Source: Promicromonospora sukumoe 327MFSha3.1
GTDB taxonomy: Bacteria; Actinomycetota; Actinomycetes; Actinomycetales; Cellulomonadaceae
Length of the DNA: 64,000 nucleotides
NCBI RefSeq assembly: GCF_000385135.1
Contig: NZ_ARQM01000011.1
Coordinates: 1,054,001 to 1,118,000, forward strand
Reading direction: 5' to 3'
Positions within the stretch are counted from its first letter, which is position 1. Each line of letters begins with the position of its first letter. Positions 18,146-26,995 of the stretch are shown one piece after another. Under the pieces are notes generated by a model, which saw nothing but the letters and a program-made list of their open reading frames with translations, was not told the origin of the DNA and did no database searches. Both the position numbers and the translations under genes were made by a program.

Positions 18146-18252
18146 GGCTCCGAGGTCTCCTTCGCCTTGCTGGGCAAGGCCGCCGCCCGAGGCACTGGTA
18201 GCAGCGCCGTAATGACCGGGACGGTGTTGGGAAGTACTCCCCCCGCGGCAGG
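18146..18252 (-). ncRNA. yybP-ykoY (manganese) riboswitch upstream of terC
   Basis: On the minus strand the leader shows the hallmarks of this class in order: GGGGGAGTAC near 18245, GTCATTACG near 18215, a GC-rich arm (CCTCGGGCGGCGGCC), and GCGAAGGAGACCTCGG near 18160 that pairs back with CCGCGG at the 5' end to form P1. Known members have GGGGAGUA and a closing GCNAGACCU. The element ends about 20 bases before the TTG start region, so it probably controls translation or termination in response to Mn2+. Boundaries are approximate, and no covariance search was run. Confidence 0.75.
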
Positions 18253-18333
18253 GAGTCTACGGCATGGGTCCCGGGTCTGCCTACGGTCCGTTTTCGGTGC
18301 GTGACGTGCGACCGGTTGGGCCTGGGTAGGTCC

Positions 18334-18909
18334 TCAGTGGCTGTCGCCCTGGACGAGTCGGCGCACGCTCTCGACGACGACCTCGCGCCTGCGGGCGCGA
18401 GCCGGCTGGCGGACCATCGCGAGCTCCGGCGTGTGCAGGTGCCAGCTCATCATGAGCGCTCGAACCTCGGTGAGCAGCTCCAGGGGTGTGTAGGCGCTCG
18501 TCAACAGCCCCGCGTCCTGGGCCTCCTTGATCGCGTTCAGCTTCGCGGCGTTGGACGCCTTGATCGCCTCGAGCTGCCCGTGAGGGCGTTCCAGCTGGTA
18601 CCAGGTGGTGAGCCGCAGCGTGGTCGGGTTCGCCTCGTAGAGGTCGAACCCGCGGCCCGCGTAGGCGGGCAGGTCGGTCGCGTCGAAGTCGACCTTGTCC
18701 ACGAACGCGAGCACCCGCTGCGCGAAGACGGTGTCGAACAGCTCGTCCTTGCTGCCGAAGTGCTTGTAGATGAGCGCCTTGTTCGCGGGGGCGTTCTCGG
18801 CGATGCGGTCGACCCGTGCGCCTGCGATGCCGTACGCGGCGAACTCGGCCTCCGCGGCGTCGAGGATGCGGGCGCGGGTCGCGTCGGAGTCTCTGACCAT
18901 GCCGCCCAT
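18334..18909 (-). CDS. TetR/AcrR family transcriptional regulator
   Basis: A 191-residue repressor with an N-terminal helix-turn-helix (ATRARILDAAEAEFAAYGIAGARVDRIAENAPANKALIYKHFGSKDELF, summarised as the TetR pattern at about residues 9-56) and a ligand-binding C-terminal helical domain. It is transcribed divergently from an MFS transporter and SDR gene, and two palindromic AACTNGTTAGTT sites lie between, so it probably represses both. The start may be the ATG at 18909 or the ATG at 18900; neither has a clear ribosome site. The inducer is unknown. Confidence 0.9.
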   Translation of the reverse strand: MGGMVRDSDATRARILDAAEAEFAAYGIAGARVDRIAENAPANKALIYKHFGSKDELFDTVFAQRVLAFVDKVDFDATDLPAYAGRGFDLYEANPTTLRLTTWYQLERPHGQLEAIKASNAAKLNAIKEAQDAGLLTSAYTPLELLTEVRALMMSWHLHTPELAMVRQPARARRREVVVESVRRLVQGDSH

Positions 18910-18910
18910 C

Positions 18911-18933
18911 CTAGTTAATAACTAGTTAGTTGC
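18911..18933. promoter_or_regulatory. TetR operator 1
   Basis: CTAGTTAATAACTAG (18911-18925) is a 7-1-7 palindrome overlapping the perfect palindrome TAACTAGTTA (18919-18928). The segment AACTAGTTAGTTGC at 18920-18933 recurs with two changes at 18969-18982. It directly abuts the TetR start. Confidence 0.65.
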
Positions 18934-18962
18934 AAGCGTCGCCACTCCGTGCTTCACTGGAG

Positions 18963-18982
18963 GTAACAAACTCGTTAGTTAC
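18963..18982. promoter_or_regulatory. TetR operator 2
   Basis: GTAACAAACTCGTTAGTTAC is a 20-bp palindrome with two mismatched pairs. It lies 23 bp before the MFS start, where a bound repressor would block transcription, and shares its core with operator 1. Confidence 0.65.
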
Positions 18983-19005
18983 TTCCAGATCGGAGAGCAG
19001 CTCTC

Positions 19006-20490
19006 ATGTCCGCTTCATCCAGCCCGGCCCGTCCGGGCGCAGACCGCAGGGGCGTCGTCCTGGCCGTCATCCTCGGCTGCCAGCTCATGATGACGCTCGA
19101 CGCCTCGATCGTGACGACGGCGCTGCCGCACATCCAGCAGGAGCTCGGGTTCACCGACTCGGGGCTCTCGTGGATCCAGAACAGCTACGTCCTCGTGTTC
19201 GGCGGCCTGCTGCTCCTCGGCGCTCGCGCCGGCGACCTGCTGGGCCGTCGGCGTGTGTTCGTCGCCGGCGTCGTCGTCTTCACCCTCGCGTCGCTGCTCG
19301 CCGGTGTCGCGCAGACGGCGGAGCTGCTGATCGTGGCCCGCGCGGTGCAGGGCCTGGCCTCGGCCTTCGCGATCCCGGCCACGCTCGCGCTCCTGGTCTC
19401 CAGCTTCCCGGCACCCGAGGAACGCGCCCGCGCCATCGCGGTCTACAGCGCCGTGATCGGCGCCGGAGCGAGCGTCGGCATCATCGTCGGCGGGGTCTTC
19501 ACCCAGTTCTGGTCCTGGCGCTGGGGCCTGCTCATCAACGTGCCGATCGGAGCGCTCGTCGTCGCCCTGGCGCCCCGGGTGCTGCCCGCGGGCGAGCGCC
19601 AGCCCGTCCGGATCGACGTCCCCGGTGCACTCACCATCACCCTCGGCATGTCCGCACTGGTCTACGGCCTGGTCGAGGCGGCCGAGGCCGGCTGGTCCAG
19701 CCTGTTCACGATCGTCCCGCTCGCCGCGGCCGTGGTGCTCGTCGCCGCCTTCGTTCTGATCGAGCGCCGGGCGGCCCAGCCGATCGTCCCGCTGCGGCTG
19801 TTCGCCAGCGTGCAGCGGTCCGGTGCGTATGTCGGCCGCGTCCTCATCGTCGGCGCGATGTTCTCGATGTTCTACTTCCTGTCCCAGTACCTGCAGAACG
19901 TGCTGGGCCTCAGCCCGCTGGAGACCGGCTTCGCGTACATCCCGATCACCGCGATGTTCTTCGCGATGGTCTACGTGGTCCGCTTTCTCGGCGCGCGGAT
20001 GAACAAGTCCACCCTGCTGGTCGCCTCCCTCGTGCTCGCGACCATCGGCATGGCCTGGCTGAGCCGGCTCGACGCGACCACTCCTTACTTCCCGCAGATC
20101 GTGCTGCCGCTGCTCGTGCTCGGCGTGGGTCAGGGCATCGCGATCATCCTGTTCACCGAGCTCGGCATGGCCGACGTCGGAGCGTCCGACGCCGGTGCGG
20201 CCTCGGGCCTCGTCAACACGGCCCACCAGATCGGCGGCTCGATCGGGCTCGCGATCCTGACGGTCGTCTTCGCCTCGGTCGTCGGCCACGGGACGGATCC
20301 CGGCCCGGTGGTCCAGGCCGAGGGCTACGCCGCGGTGTTCCAGGTCTCCACGCTCTTCTACGTGGCTGCTGTCGTCGTCGCCGTCGCGATCCTGGTCGCG
20401 AACCGCCGCTCCCGGAGGCGGGCGGCTGTGCTGACCACTGCTTCGTCGGCCGTCCGAGTCACCACCGGCTCGTCCGACCACCTGTCTTGA
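19006..20490 (+). CDS. MFS drug-type transporter, DHA2 (14-TM) family
   Basis: A 494-residue membrane protein with about 14 helices. Family motifs include LDASIVTTALPHIQQELG in helix 1, GARAGDLLGRRR (motif A) after helix 2 and ARAVQGLASAFAIPATLALL (motif C region). EmrB/QacA-type members export hydrophobic compounds using the proton gradient. It is divergent from a TetR gene with two operators between, and is followed after 20 bp by an SDR gene, forming a repressor-controlled export and reduction cassette. The exported compound cannot be predicted. Confidence 0.92.
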   Translation: MSASSSPARPGADRRGVVLAVILGCQLMMTLDASIVTTALPHIQQELGFTDSGLSWIQNSYVLVFGGLLLLGARAGDLLGRRRVFVAGVVVFTLASLLAGVAQTAELLIVARAVQGLASAFAIPATLALLVSSFPAPEERARAIAVYSAVIGAGASVGIIVGGVFTQFWSWRWGLLINVPIGALVVALAPRVLPAGERQPVRIDVPGALTITLGMSALVYGLVEAAEAGWSSLFTIVPLAAAVVLVAAFVLIERRAAQPIVPLRLFASVQRSGAYVGRVLIVGAMFSMFYFLSQYLQNVLGLSPLETGFAYIPITAMFFAMVYVVRFLGARMNKSTLLVASLVLATIGMAWLSRLDATTPYFPQIVLPLLVLGVGQGIAIILFTELGMADVGASDAGAASGLVNTAHQIGGSIGLAILTVVFASVVGHGTDPGPVVQAEGYAAVFQVSTLFYVAAVVVAVAILVANRRSRRRAAVLTTASSAVRVTTGSSDHLS

Positions 20491-20510
20491 ACCCACCGAA
20501 AGGAACCATC

Positions 20511-21347
20511 ATGTCCACCTGGATCATCACCGGCGCAGCAACCGGACTCGGCCGCCTGCTCGCCGAACACATCCTCGCTGAGGGGCACGACGTCGCGGCC
20601 GCCGCGCTCGACGTCGACCCCCTGCGCGACCTGGCCGAGCGGTACCCGGAGAGCCTGCTCCCGGTCACCGCCGACATCACCGACGCCGATGCACGTGCGC
20701 GGCTGGTCGAGGCGACCCGGCAGCGTTTCGGACGGATCGACGTGCTCGTCAACAACGCGGGCGTCGACTTCATCGGAGCGGTCGAGGAGCAGGACGAGTC
20801 CGACTACCGCGCGGTGTTCGAGGTCAACTTCTTCGGGGCGGTGGGCATGATGCGTGCGGTCCTGCCGACGCTCCGCGAGCAGCGAGGCGGCACCATCGTC
20901 AACATCTCGTCGATGGACGGGATCGCGAGCCTCCCGGTGAACGGCTACTACTCGGCGAGCAAGTTCGCGCTGGAGGGCATCACCGACGCTCTGGCGGGCG
21001 AGGTGGCCCATCTCGGCATCACCACGCTGCTAGTCGAGCCTGGTTCGATCCGCACCGGGATCATCGGTCGCACCAGGGTTTCGGGCGCTCGGATCGCGGA
21101 CTACGAGCCCGCCGTCCGCCCGTTCCTGGACGCGGTGGCCCTGCCGGACGCGGCCACGCTGCTCTTCCCAGGGGACGCGACGGCGTCCGCCGCGGCCGTC
21201 TACGCAGAGGTCACCGCGGCTCGCCCGAGGCGTCGGCTGATCCTCGGCAGCGACGCGCTGGCGAACATCACGGGTGCGGTCGACCGGCTGCAGGAGGACG
21301 TCGCGGCCAATGCGGGGACAGCCGGGAGCGTCGACTATCCGGTCTGA
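20511..21347 (+). CDS. Short-chain dehydrogenase/reductase (classical SDR)
   Basis: A 278-residue NAD(P)-dependent oxidoreductase. The Rossmann glycine motif TGAATGLG is at residues 7-14, NNAG follows strand 4, and the catalytic Ser and YxxxK appear in NISSMDG and GYYSASKFALEG. AAAGGAAC precedes the ATG. The gene is 20 bp downstream of the MFS transporter, probably in the same TetR-controlled transcript. The C-terminal section with a SIRTGI motif resembles oxidoreductases acting on lipophilic alcohols or ketones, but the substrate is open. Confidence 0.9.
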   Translation: MSTWIITGAATGLGRLLAEHILAEGHDVAAAALDVDPLRDLAERYPESLLPVTADITDADARARLVEATRQRFGRIDVLVNNAGVDFIGAVEEQDESDYRAVFEVNFFGAVGMMRAVLPTLREQRGGTIVNISSMDGIASLPVNGYYSASKFALEGITDALAGEVAHLGITTLLVEPGSIRTGIIGRTRVSGARIADYEPAVRPFLDAVALPDAATLLFPGDATASAAAVYAEVTAARPRRRLILGSDALANITGAVDRLQEDVAANAGTAGSVDYPV

Positions 21348-21400
21348 GCGTTCGGACCCGGGCGAGCGGGGCTCGCGCTCGCGGGTCCTGGCGGGACGAC

Positions 21401-21438
21401 GAAGGCCCCTGTGCGGGGATACCTGCACAGGGGCCTTC
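21401..21438. terminator. Bidirectional hairpin terminator between SDR gene and tRNA
   Basis: GAAGGCCCCTGTGC and GCACAGGGGCCTTC form a perfect 14-bp stem with a 10-base loop. It serves the plus-strand SDR gene and the minus-strand tRNA gene. Confidence 0.8.
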
Positions 21439-21446
21439 TCGGGTGG

Positions 21447-21519
21447 TGCGCCTGAAGGGATTCGAACCCCCGACCTTCTGCTCCGGAGGCAGACGCTCTA
21501 TCCACTGAGCTACAGGCGC
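21447..21519 (-). tRNA. tRNA-Arg (anticodon CCG)
   Basis: The minus strand folds as a tRNA: acceptor stem GCGCCTG/CAGGCGC, D arm GCTCAGTGGATAGAGC, anticodon loop CTCCGGA giving CCG (reads CGG arginine codons), T arm with GGTTCGAATCC. The discriminator is A and CCA is encoded in the DNA at 21446-21444. Confidence 0.97.
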
Positions 21520-21778
21520 GAGGCCGCTGGCTGGGATGTGTTGCTCCCGTAACGGCGGAAGTGAGACTACCAGGTAAGCGGCCCCGCGCGTGCATCCGAG
21601 CCTGTGACCCGCACCTTCGCGCCGCGTGACACCGTGCGTCGGGGAAAGCCGGCGCGATCGGTGCCCCGCGCTTGGCAACCTTCTGCCGTCCGAACGCGTC
21701 TGTGTGCCGTGACTCTGCGAAGAGCTCGACCTCAGGGGCGCACGGACGGGTGCGCAGTTGACGACCAAGGTGGTGGAC

Positions 21779-22354
21779 ATGGTGAGTGATGACGCGGCTG
21801 TCCTCGACGACGCCCGTGCCCGGGTGGTGACCACGGGTACGGCTGTCGAGCGGTTCACGGCGTTCGCCAGGGACCGCTCGCCCGAGCTGTCCCGCATCGC
21901 GTACCTCTTGTGCGGCGACACGCACCGGGCGGCCGACCTCGTGCAGCTCGCCCTGGAACGGACCTACCGGGCGTGGGGCAGGGTGGGCGACGGCGACCCG
22001 TTCGCCTACGCCCGCAAGATCATCGCCACGGCCAGGATCGACAGCTGGCGACGCACCCGGAAGGACGTCCTGGTCTCCCCGACGGACCTGCGGCCGGGGG
22101 CGACGTCGGACGGCACGCAGCACGTCGTCGACCGCGACGAGCTGGTGCGGGCGCTGCGACAGCTTCCCGCGGCACAGCGCCGCGTCGTCGTCCTGCGCTA
22201 CCTGCTGGACCGGACCGAGAAGCAGACGGCCGAGGACCTGGGGATCTCCGTGGGGGCCGTGAAGTCGGGCGCATCGCGCGGGCTGGACCGGCTCCGGGAC
22301 GTCCTGGGAGCAGAGATCGGCACACCCAGCACCTCGCGGAAGGAGGCGCAGTGA
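21779..22354 (+). CDS. SigE-family ECF RNA polymerase sigma factor
   Basis: A 191-residue sigma factor of the actinobacterial SigE group. Region 2 is seen in RIAYLLCGDTHRAADLVQLALERTYRAWGRV, and region 4 in LPAAQRRVVVLRYLLDRTEKQTAEDLGISVGAVKSGASRGLD, read here as the sigma-4 helix-turn-helix. The ATG at 21779 has AAGGTGG five bases upstream and is preferred to the TTG at 21758. Its stop (TGATG) overlaps the start of a membrane protein gene, so both are translationally coupled; that protein is the likely regulator or sensor of this sigma factor (inference). Confidence 0.9.
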   Translation: MVSDDAAVLDDARARVVTTGTAVERFTAFARDRSPELSRIAYLLCGDTHRAADLVQLALERTYRAWGRVGDGDPFAYARKIIATARIDSWRRTRKDVLVSPTDLRPGATSDGTQHVVDRDELVRALRQLPAAQRRVVVLRYLLDRTEKQTAEDLGISVGAVKSGASRGLDRLRDVLGAEIGTPSTSRKEAQ

Positions 22355-23862
22355 TGAAGGAGCAGAACGACACTCTGGTGAGCCTGATCCACGACGCCGC
22401 GGGCCAGGTCGGGCCCGTGGCCGGGATCGACGGCGAGACGATGGCGCGGCGGGCTATCCGCCACGAGCGCACCCGGCGCGGGGTGATCGGCGGCGTCGTG
22501 ACGCTCGCGGTCGCGGCGCTCGTGACCGTGGGTGGCCTGGTCGCCACCGGCAAGCAGGCGCTGCCGGCCGGCTGGCCCTTCGGTGACGGCTGGAAGGAGG
22601 TCTCCGGGGGCGGGCTGATCCTGTCGGTGCCGCCCGACTACGAGCCCTACGACCAGGGCGAGGGCTACCCGTCCTGGGGTACGGACGACGAGGACGGGAC
22701 CTCCGCGGTGACGGTCATGCCGCTGGGCGAGGGCGACTCGGTGTCCGAGTCCGACGGCGACATGGTCGAGATCGACGTGCCGGGCGCGGCGTCGGCGCGG
22801 TACCTGCTGGTGGAGGAGGGCTGGGCCGCAGGCCCGGAGGGAGTGCTGGAGGTCGAGCTGGAGTCCGGGCGAGTCGTCCAGGTCATCGCGGTCCTGCCCG
22901 AGGCGCAGGACTCGGCGGAGATGCTCGAACGGCTCTTCGAGAGTGTCCGGGCGGATCCCGACGCGACCGAGGAGGACCTCGAGGCGGACATTCCCACGCT
23001 CGACGTCATCGAGGAGCACCCCGCGGACTGGGCGGTCCAGGAGCACCAGGGCCTGAGCTTCGCGGTCCCGGGAGACTGGGTGGAGGACGACCTGTCCGCC
23101 TCCAGGGAGGACAACTGGCCGACCGTGTCGATGGACGACGCCGACGGTGAGCTCCGCCTGCAGGTGACCACGTCGGGGGTGACGCGGGACGACTCCGGCC
23201 ACATGTACGACGTGGCCCTGCCTCCGGGCGCCGACCGCGCGGGTGCCGAGCTGGACCCGCAGGACGGCACGCTGCACGCCTCCGTCGAGGTCCGCCGGGC
23301 GCAGGGGCGCACGTACACGATCGACGTGTACGTCCGGGAGGGGGCGGACGGCGACCGGGTCGTGAGCACGATCGCCGGCAGCCTGGAGTTCACGGCGGAG
23401 GCGGAAGACCTGCCCTCCTACGAGGACCTGCCGGACGGCCGGGTACTCGTGGACGCCGCGCCGGCGGTCCCGGAGGACTGGGTCGTCGTCTCCGACCTGC
23501 CGGAGCTGCGGCTTCGGGTGCCCGCGGACTGGGCCGGCGTGGGCGAGGACGGCGAACTCGTCCGCGAGGCACCGGGCGCCGAGCAGGAGAGCGTGGGCGC
23601 CTCGGTCGAGGAGGCCGGCATCCTCGGCAACGGCGACATCCCCGTCGGCGGGTACCGGCTCGACGTGCCCGGGGCGGAGCAGGCGACCGTGCGGATGACC
23701 GACTACACCGCCTACGGCGAGGAGGAGGCCGCGGCGTTCAACGCCCACGTCGAGGTGGAGCTCCCTGACGGACGGTTCGTGCAGCTGGGCTACGACGGTC
23801 CACCGGGATCCGACGACCGGTTCTGGCAGATGATCGGCACGCTCGAGGTGGTCACGGACTGA
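22354..23862 (+). CDS. Single-pass membrane protein with repeated outer domains, coupled to a sigma factor
   Basis: A 502-residue protein of unknown family. About 43 cytoplasmic residues, including ETMARRAIRHERTRRG, are followed by one membrane helix (about 44-64) and a long acidic outer part. That part holds three related units, each introduced by a similar strand: LILSVPPDYEPY (near 88), LSFAVPGDWVED (near 233) and LRLRVPADWAGV (near 387). The first and third units contain similar VPGAxxA segments. The gene starts inside the stop codon of the sigma gene and has GGAAGGAGG. It does not show a recognisable zinc anti-sigma domain, so an anti-sigma role is inference from coupling. Confidence 0.75.
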   Translation: MKEQNDTLVSLIHDAAGQVGPVAGIDGETMARRAIRHERTRRGVIGGVVTLAVAALVTVGGLVATGKQALPAGWPFGDGWKEVSGGGLILSVPPDYEPYDQGEGYPSWGTDDEDGTSAVTVMPLGEGDSVSESDGDMVEIDVPGAASARYLLVEEGWAAGPEGVLEVELESGRVVQVIAVLPEAQDSAEMLERLFESVRADPDATEEDLEADIPTLDVIEEHPADWAVQEHQGLSFAVPGDWVEDDLSASREDNWPTVSMDDADGELRLQVTTSGVTRDDSGHMYDVALPPGADRAGAELDPQDGTLHASVEVRRAQGRTYTIDVYVREGADGDRVVSTIAGSLEFTAEAEDLPSYEDLPDGRVLVDAAPAVPEDWVVVSDLPELRLRVPADWAGVGEDGELVREAPGAEQESVGASVEEAGILGNGDIPVGGYRLDVPGAEQATVRMTDYTAYGEEEAAAFNAHVEVELPDGRFVQLGYDGPPGSDDRFWQMIGTLEVVTD

Positions 23863-23870
23863 CGGTCCGG

Positions 23871-23920
23871 CCGGACGGCGGTGGCGGGCCCTGACGTGGG
23901 GGTGCGCCACCGCCGTCCGG
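23871..23920 (+). terminator. Hairpin terminator after the sigma/membrane-protein operon
   Basis: CCGGACGGCGGTGGCG pairs with CGCCACCGCCGTCCGG over 16 bp around an 18-base loop, starting nine bases after the stop. Confidence 0.8.
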
Positions 23921-23959
23921 TGCCTGTGGACAACGGGACGGGGGAGGGGGACCGGCCGA

Positions 23960-23965
23960 TAGAAT
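23960..23965 (+). promoter_or_regulatory. Leaderless -10 box of argS
   Basis: TAGAAT stands six bases before the GTG start at 23972, and no ribosome site precedes that start. This is the typical geometry of an actinobacterial leaderless mRNA. Confidence 0.65.
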
Positions 23966-23971
23966 CGATCC

Positions 23972-25627
23972 GTGACCCCCACGGAGCTCTCAGAAGCACT
24001 CAGCGCTGCCCTCGCAGCGGCCGTCGCCGACGGCACGCTCGCCCTGCCGACCGACGCCGTTCCGGCGTCGGTCCACGTGGAGCGACCGAGGCAGCGAGAG
24101 CACGGGGACTGGGCCACCAACGTGGCCCTTCAGCTCGCGAAGAAGGCGGGCACGACGCCGCGGGCGCTCGCGGAGGACCTGGCGGCCCGCCTCGGCGCGA
24201 CGCCGGGCATCAAGTCGGTCGGCGTCGCCGGCCCGGGCTTCCTGAACATCACGCTCGACGCCGCCGCCGCGGGCGAGCTCGCGCGCACCATCGTCGAGGC
24301 CGGCGCGGCGTACGGCCGGGGCGAGGCTCTGACCGGCCAGGTGATCAACCTGGAGTACATCAGCGCGAACCCGACCGGCCCGCTGCACATCGGGCACACC
24401 CGGTGGGCCGCCCTGGGCGACTCGCTGGGCCGCATCCTGCGCGCGGCGGGCGCCGACGTGACCGCCGAGTACTACATCAACGACGCGGGCGCCCAGATGG
24501 ACCGCTTCGGCGAGTCCGTGCTGGCGCGCGCCACCGACGGTGAGGTGCCCGAGGGCGGCTACCGCGGCGAGTACGTCAAGGAGCTCGCGGCCAAGGTGCT
24601 CGCGGACCGCCCCGACCTGCCGGAGCTGCCGCACGACGAGGCCGTCGCCGTGGCCCGCGAGTCGGGCTACGCGCACCAGCTCGCCGAGATCCGCGAGGTG
24701 CTGGAGAGCTTCGGCGTGCACTTCGACGTCTGGTTCTCCGAGCGTGACCTGCACAGCTCGGGCGCGGTCGAGAAGGCGGTGGCCCGGCTGCGCGAGCAGG
24801 GGCACGTGTTCGACCAGGAGGGCGCGGTCTGGCTGCGCACCACGGACTTCACCGACGACAAGGACCGCGTGATGGTCCGGGCGAACGGCGAGCCCACCTA
24901 CTTCGCGTCGGACGCCGCGTACTACCTGTCCAAGAAGGACCGCGGGTTCCCGGGCAAGATCTACCTGCTCGGCGCCGACCACCACGGCTACGTCAACCGC
25001 CTCAAGGCCATCGCGGCCTGCGCCGGGGACGACCCGGAGGCGAACATCGAGGTGCTGATCGGCCAGCTCGTCAACGTCGGCGGCGCCAAGCTGTCCAAGC
25101 GTGCCGGCAACATCATCGAGCTGCGCGACCTCGTCGACTGGATCGGCAAGGACGCCGTGCGCTACTCGCTCGCGCGCTATCCCGCGGACACGCCGCTGGA
25201 GCTGCAGGGCGAGGACATGCTCAAGCAGACCAACGACAACCCGGTCTTCTACGTCCAGTACGCGCACAGCCGCACGGTCAGTAACGGCCGGACGGCGGCA
25301 GAGCGGGGCGTGCGTCGCGAGGACGGGTTCGATCCAGCCCTGCTCGACCATCAGTCTGAGTCCGCGCTGATCGGGCGCCTCACCGAGTACCCGCGGATCG
25401 TCGCCCAGGCGGCGGAGCTGCGGGAGCCGCACCGGGTCGCGCGCTACCTGGAGGCGCTCGCCGGCGACTACCACTCCTGGTACAACCAGGGCCTGCGGGT
25501 GTCGCCCTACCCGGACGAGGAGGTCACCGACGCGAACCGCGCCCGCCTGTGGCTGAACGACGCCGTCCGCACGGTCCTGGCCAACGGCCTCGACCTGCTG
25601 GGCGTGAGCGCTCCGGAGCGGATGTGA
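23972..25627 (+). CDS. argS: Arginyl-tRNA synthetase
   Basis: A 551-residue class I aminoacyl-tRNA synthetase that charges tRNA-Arg in the cytoplasm. The N-terminal additional domain (about 1-115) is followed by NPTGPLHIGHTRWAALGD, containing HIGH, and later the KMSKS equivalent AKLSKRAGN. The C-terminal DALR anticodon-binding domain covers about 440-551 (QYAHSRTVSN, YHSWYNQGLRVSP). The GTG start is set by the leaderless -10 box. Its last bases overlap the lysA start, so the two form an operon, as in other actinobacteria where lysA follows argS. Confidence 0.97.
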   Translation: MTPTELSEALSAALAAAVADGTLALPTDAVPASVHVERPRQREHGDWATNVALQLAKKAGTTPRALAEDLAARLGATPGIKSVGVAGPGFLNITLDAAAAGELARTIVEAGAAYGRGEALTGQVINLEYISANPTGPLHIGHTRWAALGDSLGRILRAAGADVTAEYYINDAGAQMDRFGESVLARATDGEVPEGGYRGEYVKELAAKVLADRPDLPELPHDEAVAVARESGYAHQLAEIREVLESFGVHFDVWFSERDLHSSGAVEKAVARLREQGHVFDQEGAVWLRTTDFTDDKDRVMVRANGEPTYFASDAAYYLSKKDRGFPGKIYLLGADHHGYVNRLKAIAACAGDDPEANIEVLIGQLVNVGGAKLSKRAGNIIELRDLVDWIGKDAVRYSLARYPADTPLELQGEDMLKQTNDNPVFYVQYAHSRTVSNGRTAAERGVRREDGFDPALLDHQSESALIGRLTEYPRIVAQAAELREPHRVARYLEALAGDYHSWYNQGLRVSPYPDEEVTDANRARLWLNDAVRTVLANGLDLLGVSAPERM

Positions 25628-26985
25628 CCGGCGCACCCTGGTCCACCGGTGTCGGCCGGCTGCCCGACGGCGCGCTGGCCGTCGCGGGCGTCGACGTCCG
25701 CGACCTCGTGGCGGAGCACGGCACCCCGGCCTACGTGCTGGACGAGGCCGACTTCCGGATGCGCGCCCACGCCTACCGCACGGCTTTCGAGGCCGCCTTC
25801 GGCGCCGTCGGCGCGGGGGTGGACGTGTACTACGCCGGGAAGGCGCTGCTCACCGTGGCCGTCGCGCGCTGGGCGCGCGAGGAGGGGCTGCGCGTGGACA
25901 CGGCCTCGAGCGGCGAGCTCGCCGTCGCGCTGCGGGCCGAGGTTCCGGGCGCCGAGATCGGCCTGCACGGCAACAACAAGTCCGACGCCGAGATCCTGCG
26001 CGCCCTGGACGCCGGGGTCGGCCGCATCATCGTGGACTCGCTGGTCGAGATCGAGCGGGTCGCGCGCCTCGCGGGGGAGCGCGGCGTCGTCGCGCCGGTG
26101 ATGGTCCGCGTGACCACGGGCGTGCACGCCGGCGGGCACGAGTACATCGCCACGGCCCACGAGGACCAGAAGTTCGGGCTGTCGGTCAACGCGGCCGACG
26201 GGGCGGAGAGCCCCGCGATGGCCGCGCTGCTGGAGGTGCTCAAGCACCCCGAGCTCAGGCTGCTCGGCATCCACTCGCACATCGGCTCGCAGATCCTCGA
26301 CCCGGACGGGTTCGAGGCCGCCGCGCGCGTGGTGCTGCGCCTGCGGGCCGACCTGTCCGAGCGGTCGGGCGTGCTCGTCGACGAGGTCGACCTCGGCGGC
26401 GGATACGGCATCGCCTACCTGCCCGGCGACGTCGCGCTCGACCCCGAGCGCGTGGCCAAGGACATCGCGCAGTCGGTGTCCGGGGTGTGCCAGGAGCTCG
26501 GCACGAGCCTGCCGCGGTTCTCGATCGAGCCCGGCCGGGCGATCGTCGGGCCCGCGGGCCTCACGCTGTACACGGTCGGCACGGTCAAGCCCGTCACCGT
26601 CTCGGCGGACGACGGCGCCGACTTCACGCGCACCTACGTGTCCGTCGACGGAGGCATGAGCGACAACATCCGCCCCGCCCTGTACGGCGCGGCGTACCAC
26701 GCCGAGATCGTGGGCCGCTCGTCCGCGGCCGAGACGGTGCTGGCGCGCGTGGTGGGCAAGCACTGCGAGTCGGGCGACATCGTGGTGCACGAGGTGCAGC
26801 TCCCGGCCGACGTGCGCGCGGGCGACCTGCTCGCCGTCGCCGCGACCGGCGCCTACGGGCGCTCGATGGCGTCGAACTACAACATGCTGCCCCGCCCGCC
26901 GGTGCTCGCGGTGTCCGACGGCGCCTCGCGGGTGCTCGTCCGCCGCGAGACCGAGGACGACCTGCTCGGCCTCGACCAGGGCTGA
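25624..26985 (+). CDS. lysA: Diaminopimelate decarboxylase
   Basis: A 453-residue PLP enzyme that converts meso-diaminopimelate to lysine, the last step of lysine synthesis. DVYYAGKALL contains the cofactor Lys, HSHIGSQI and GGGYGI belong to the PLP barrel, SIEPGRAIVG binds phosphate, and HCESGDIVV supplies the active-site Cys and Glu from the C-terminal domain. The GTG at 25624 overlaps the argS stop as GTGA; the open frame extends further 5' inside argS but has no reason to be used. A strong terminator follows. Confidence 0.96.
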   Translation: MTGAPWSTGVGRLPDGALAVAGVDVRDLVAEHGTPAYVLDEADFRMRAHAYRTAFEAAFGAVGAGVDVYYAGKALLTVAVARWAREEGLRVDTASSGELAVALRAEVPGAEIGLHGNNKSDAEILRALDAGVGRIIVDSLVEIERVARLAGERGVVAPVMVRVTTGVHAGGHEYIATAHEDQKFGLSVNAADGAESPAMAALLEVLKHPELRLLGIHSHIGSQILDPDGFEAAARVVLRLRADLSERSGVLVDEVDLGGGYGIAYLPGDVALDPERVAKDIAQSVSGVCQELGTSLPRFSIEPGRAIVGPAGLTLYTVGTVKPVTVSADDGADFTRTYVSVDGGMSDNIRPALYGAAYHAEIVGRSSAAETVLARVVGKHCESGDIVVHEVQLPADVRAGDLLAVAATGAYGRSMASNYNMLPRPPVLAVSDGASRVLVRRETEDDLLGLDQG

Positions 26986-26995
26986 CGCGCCATAG

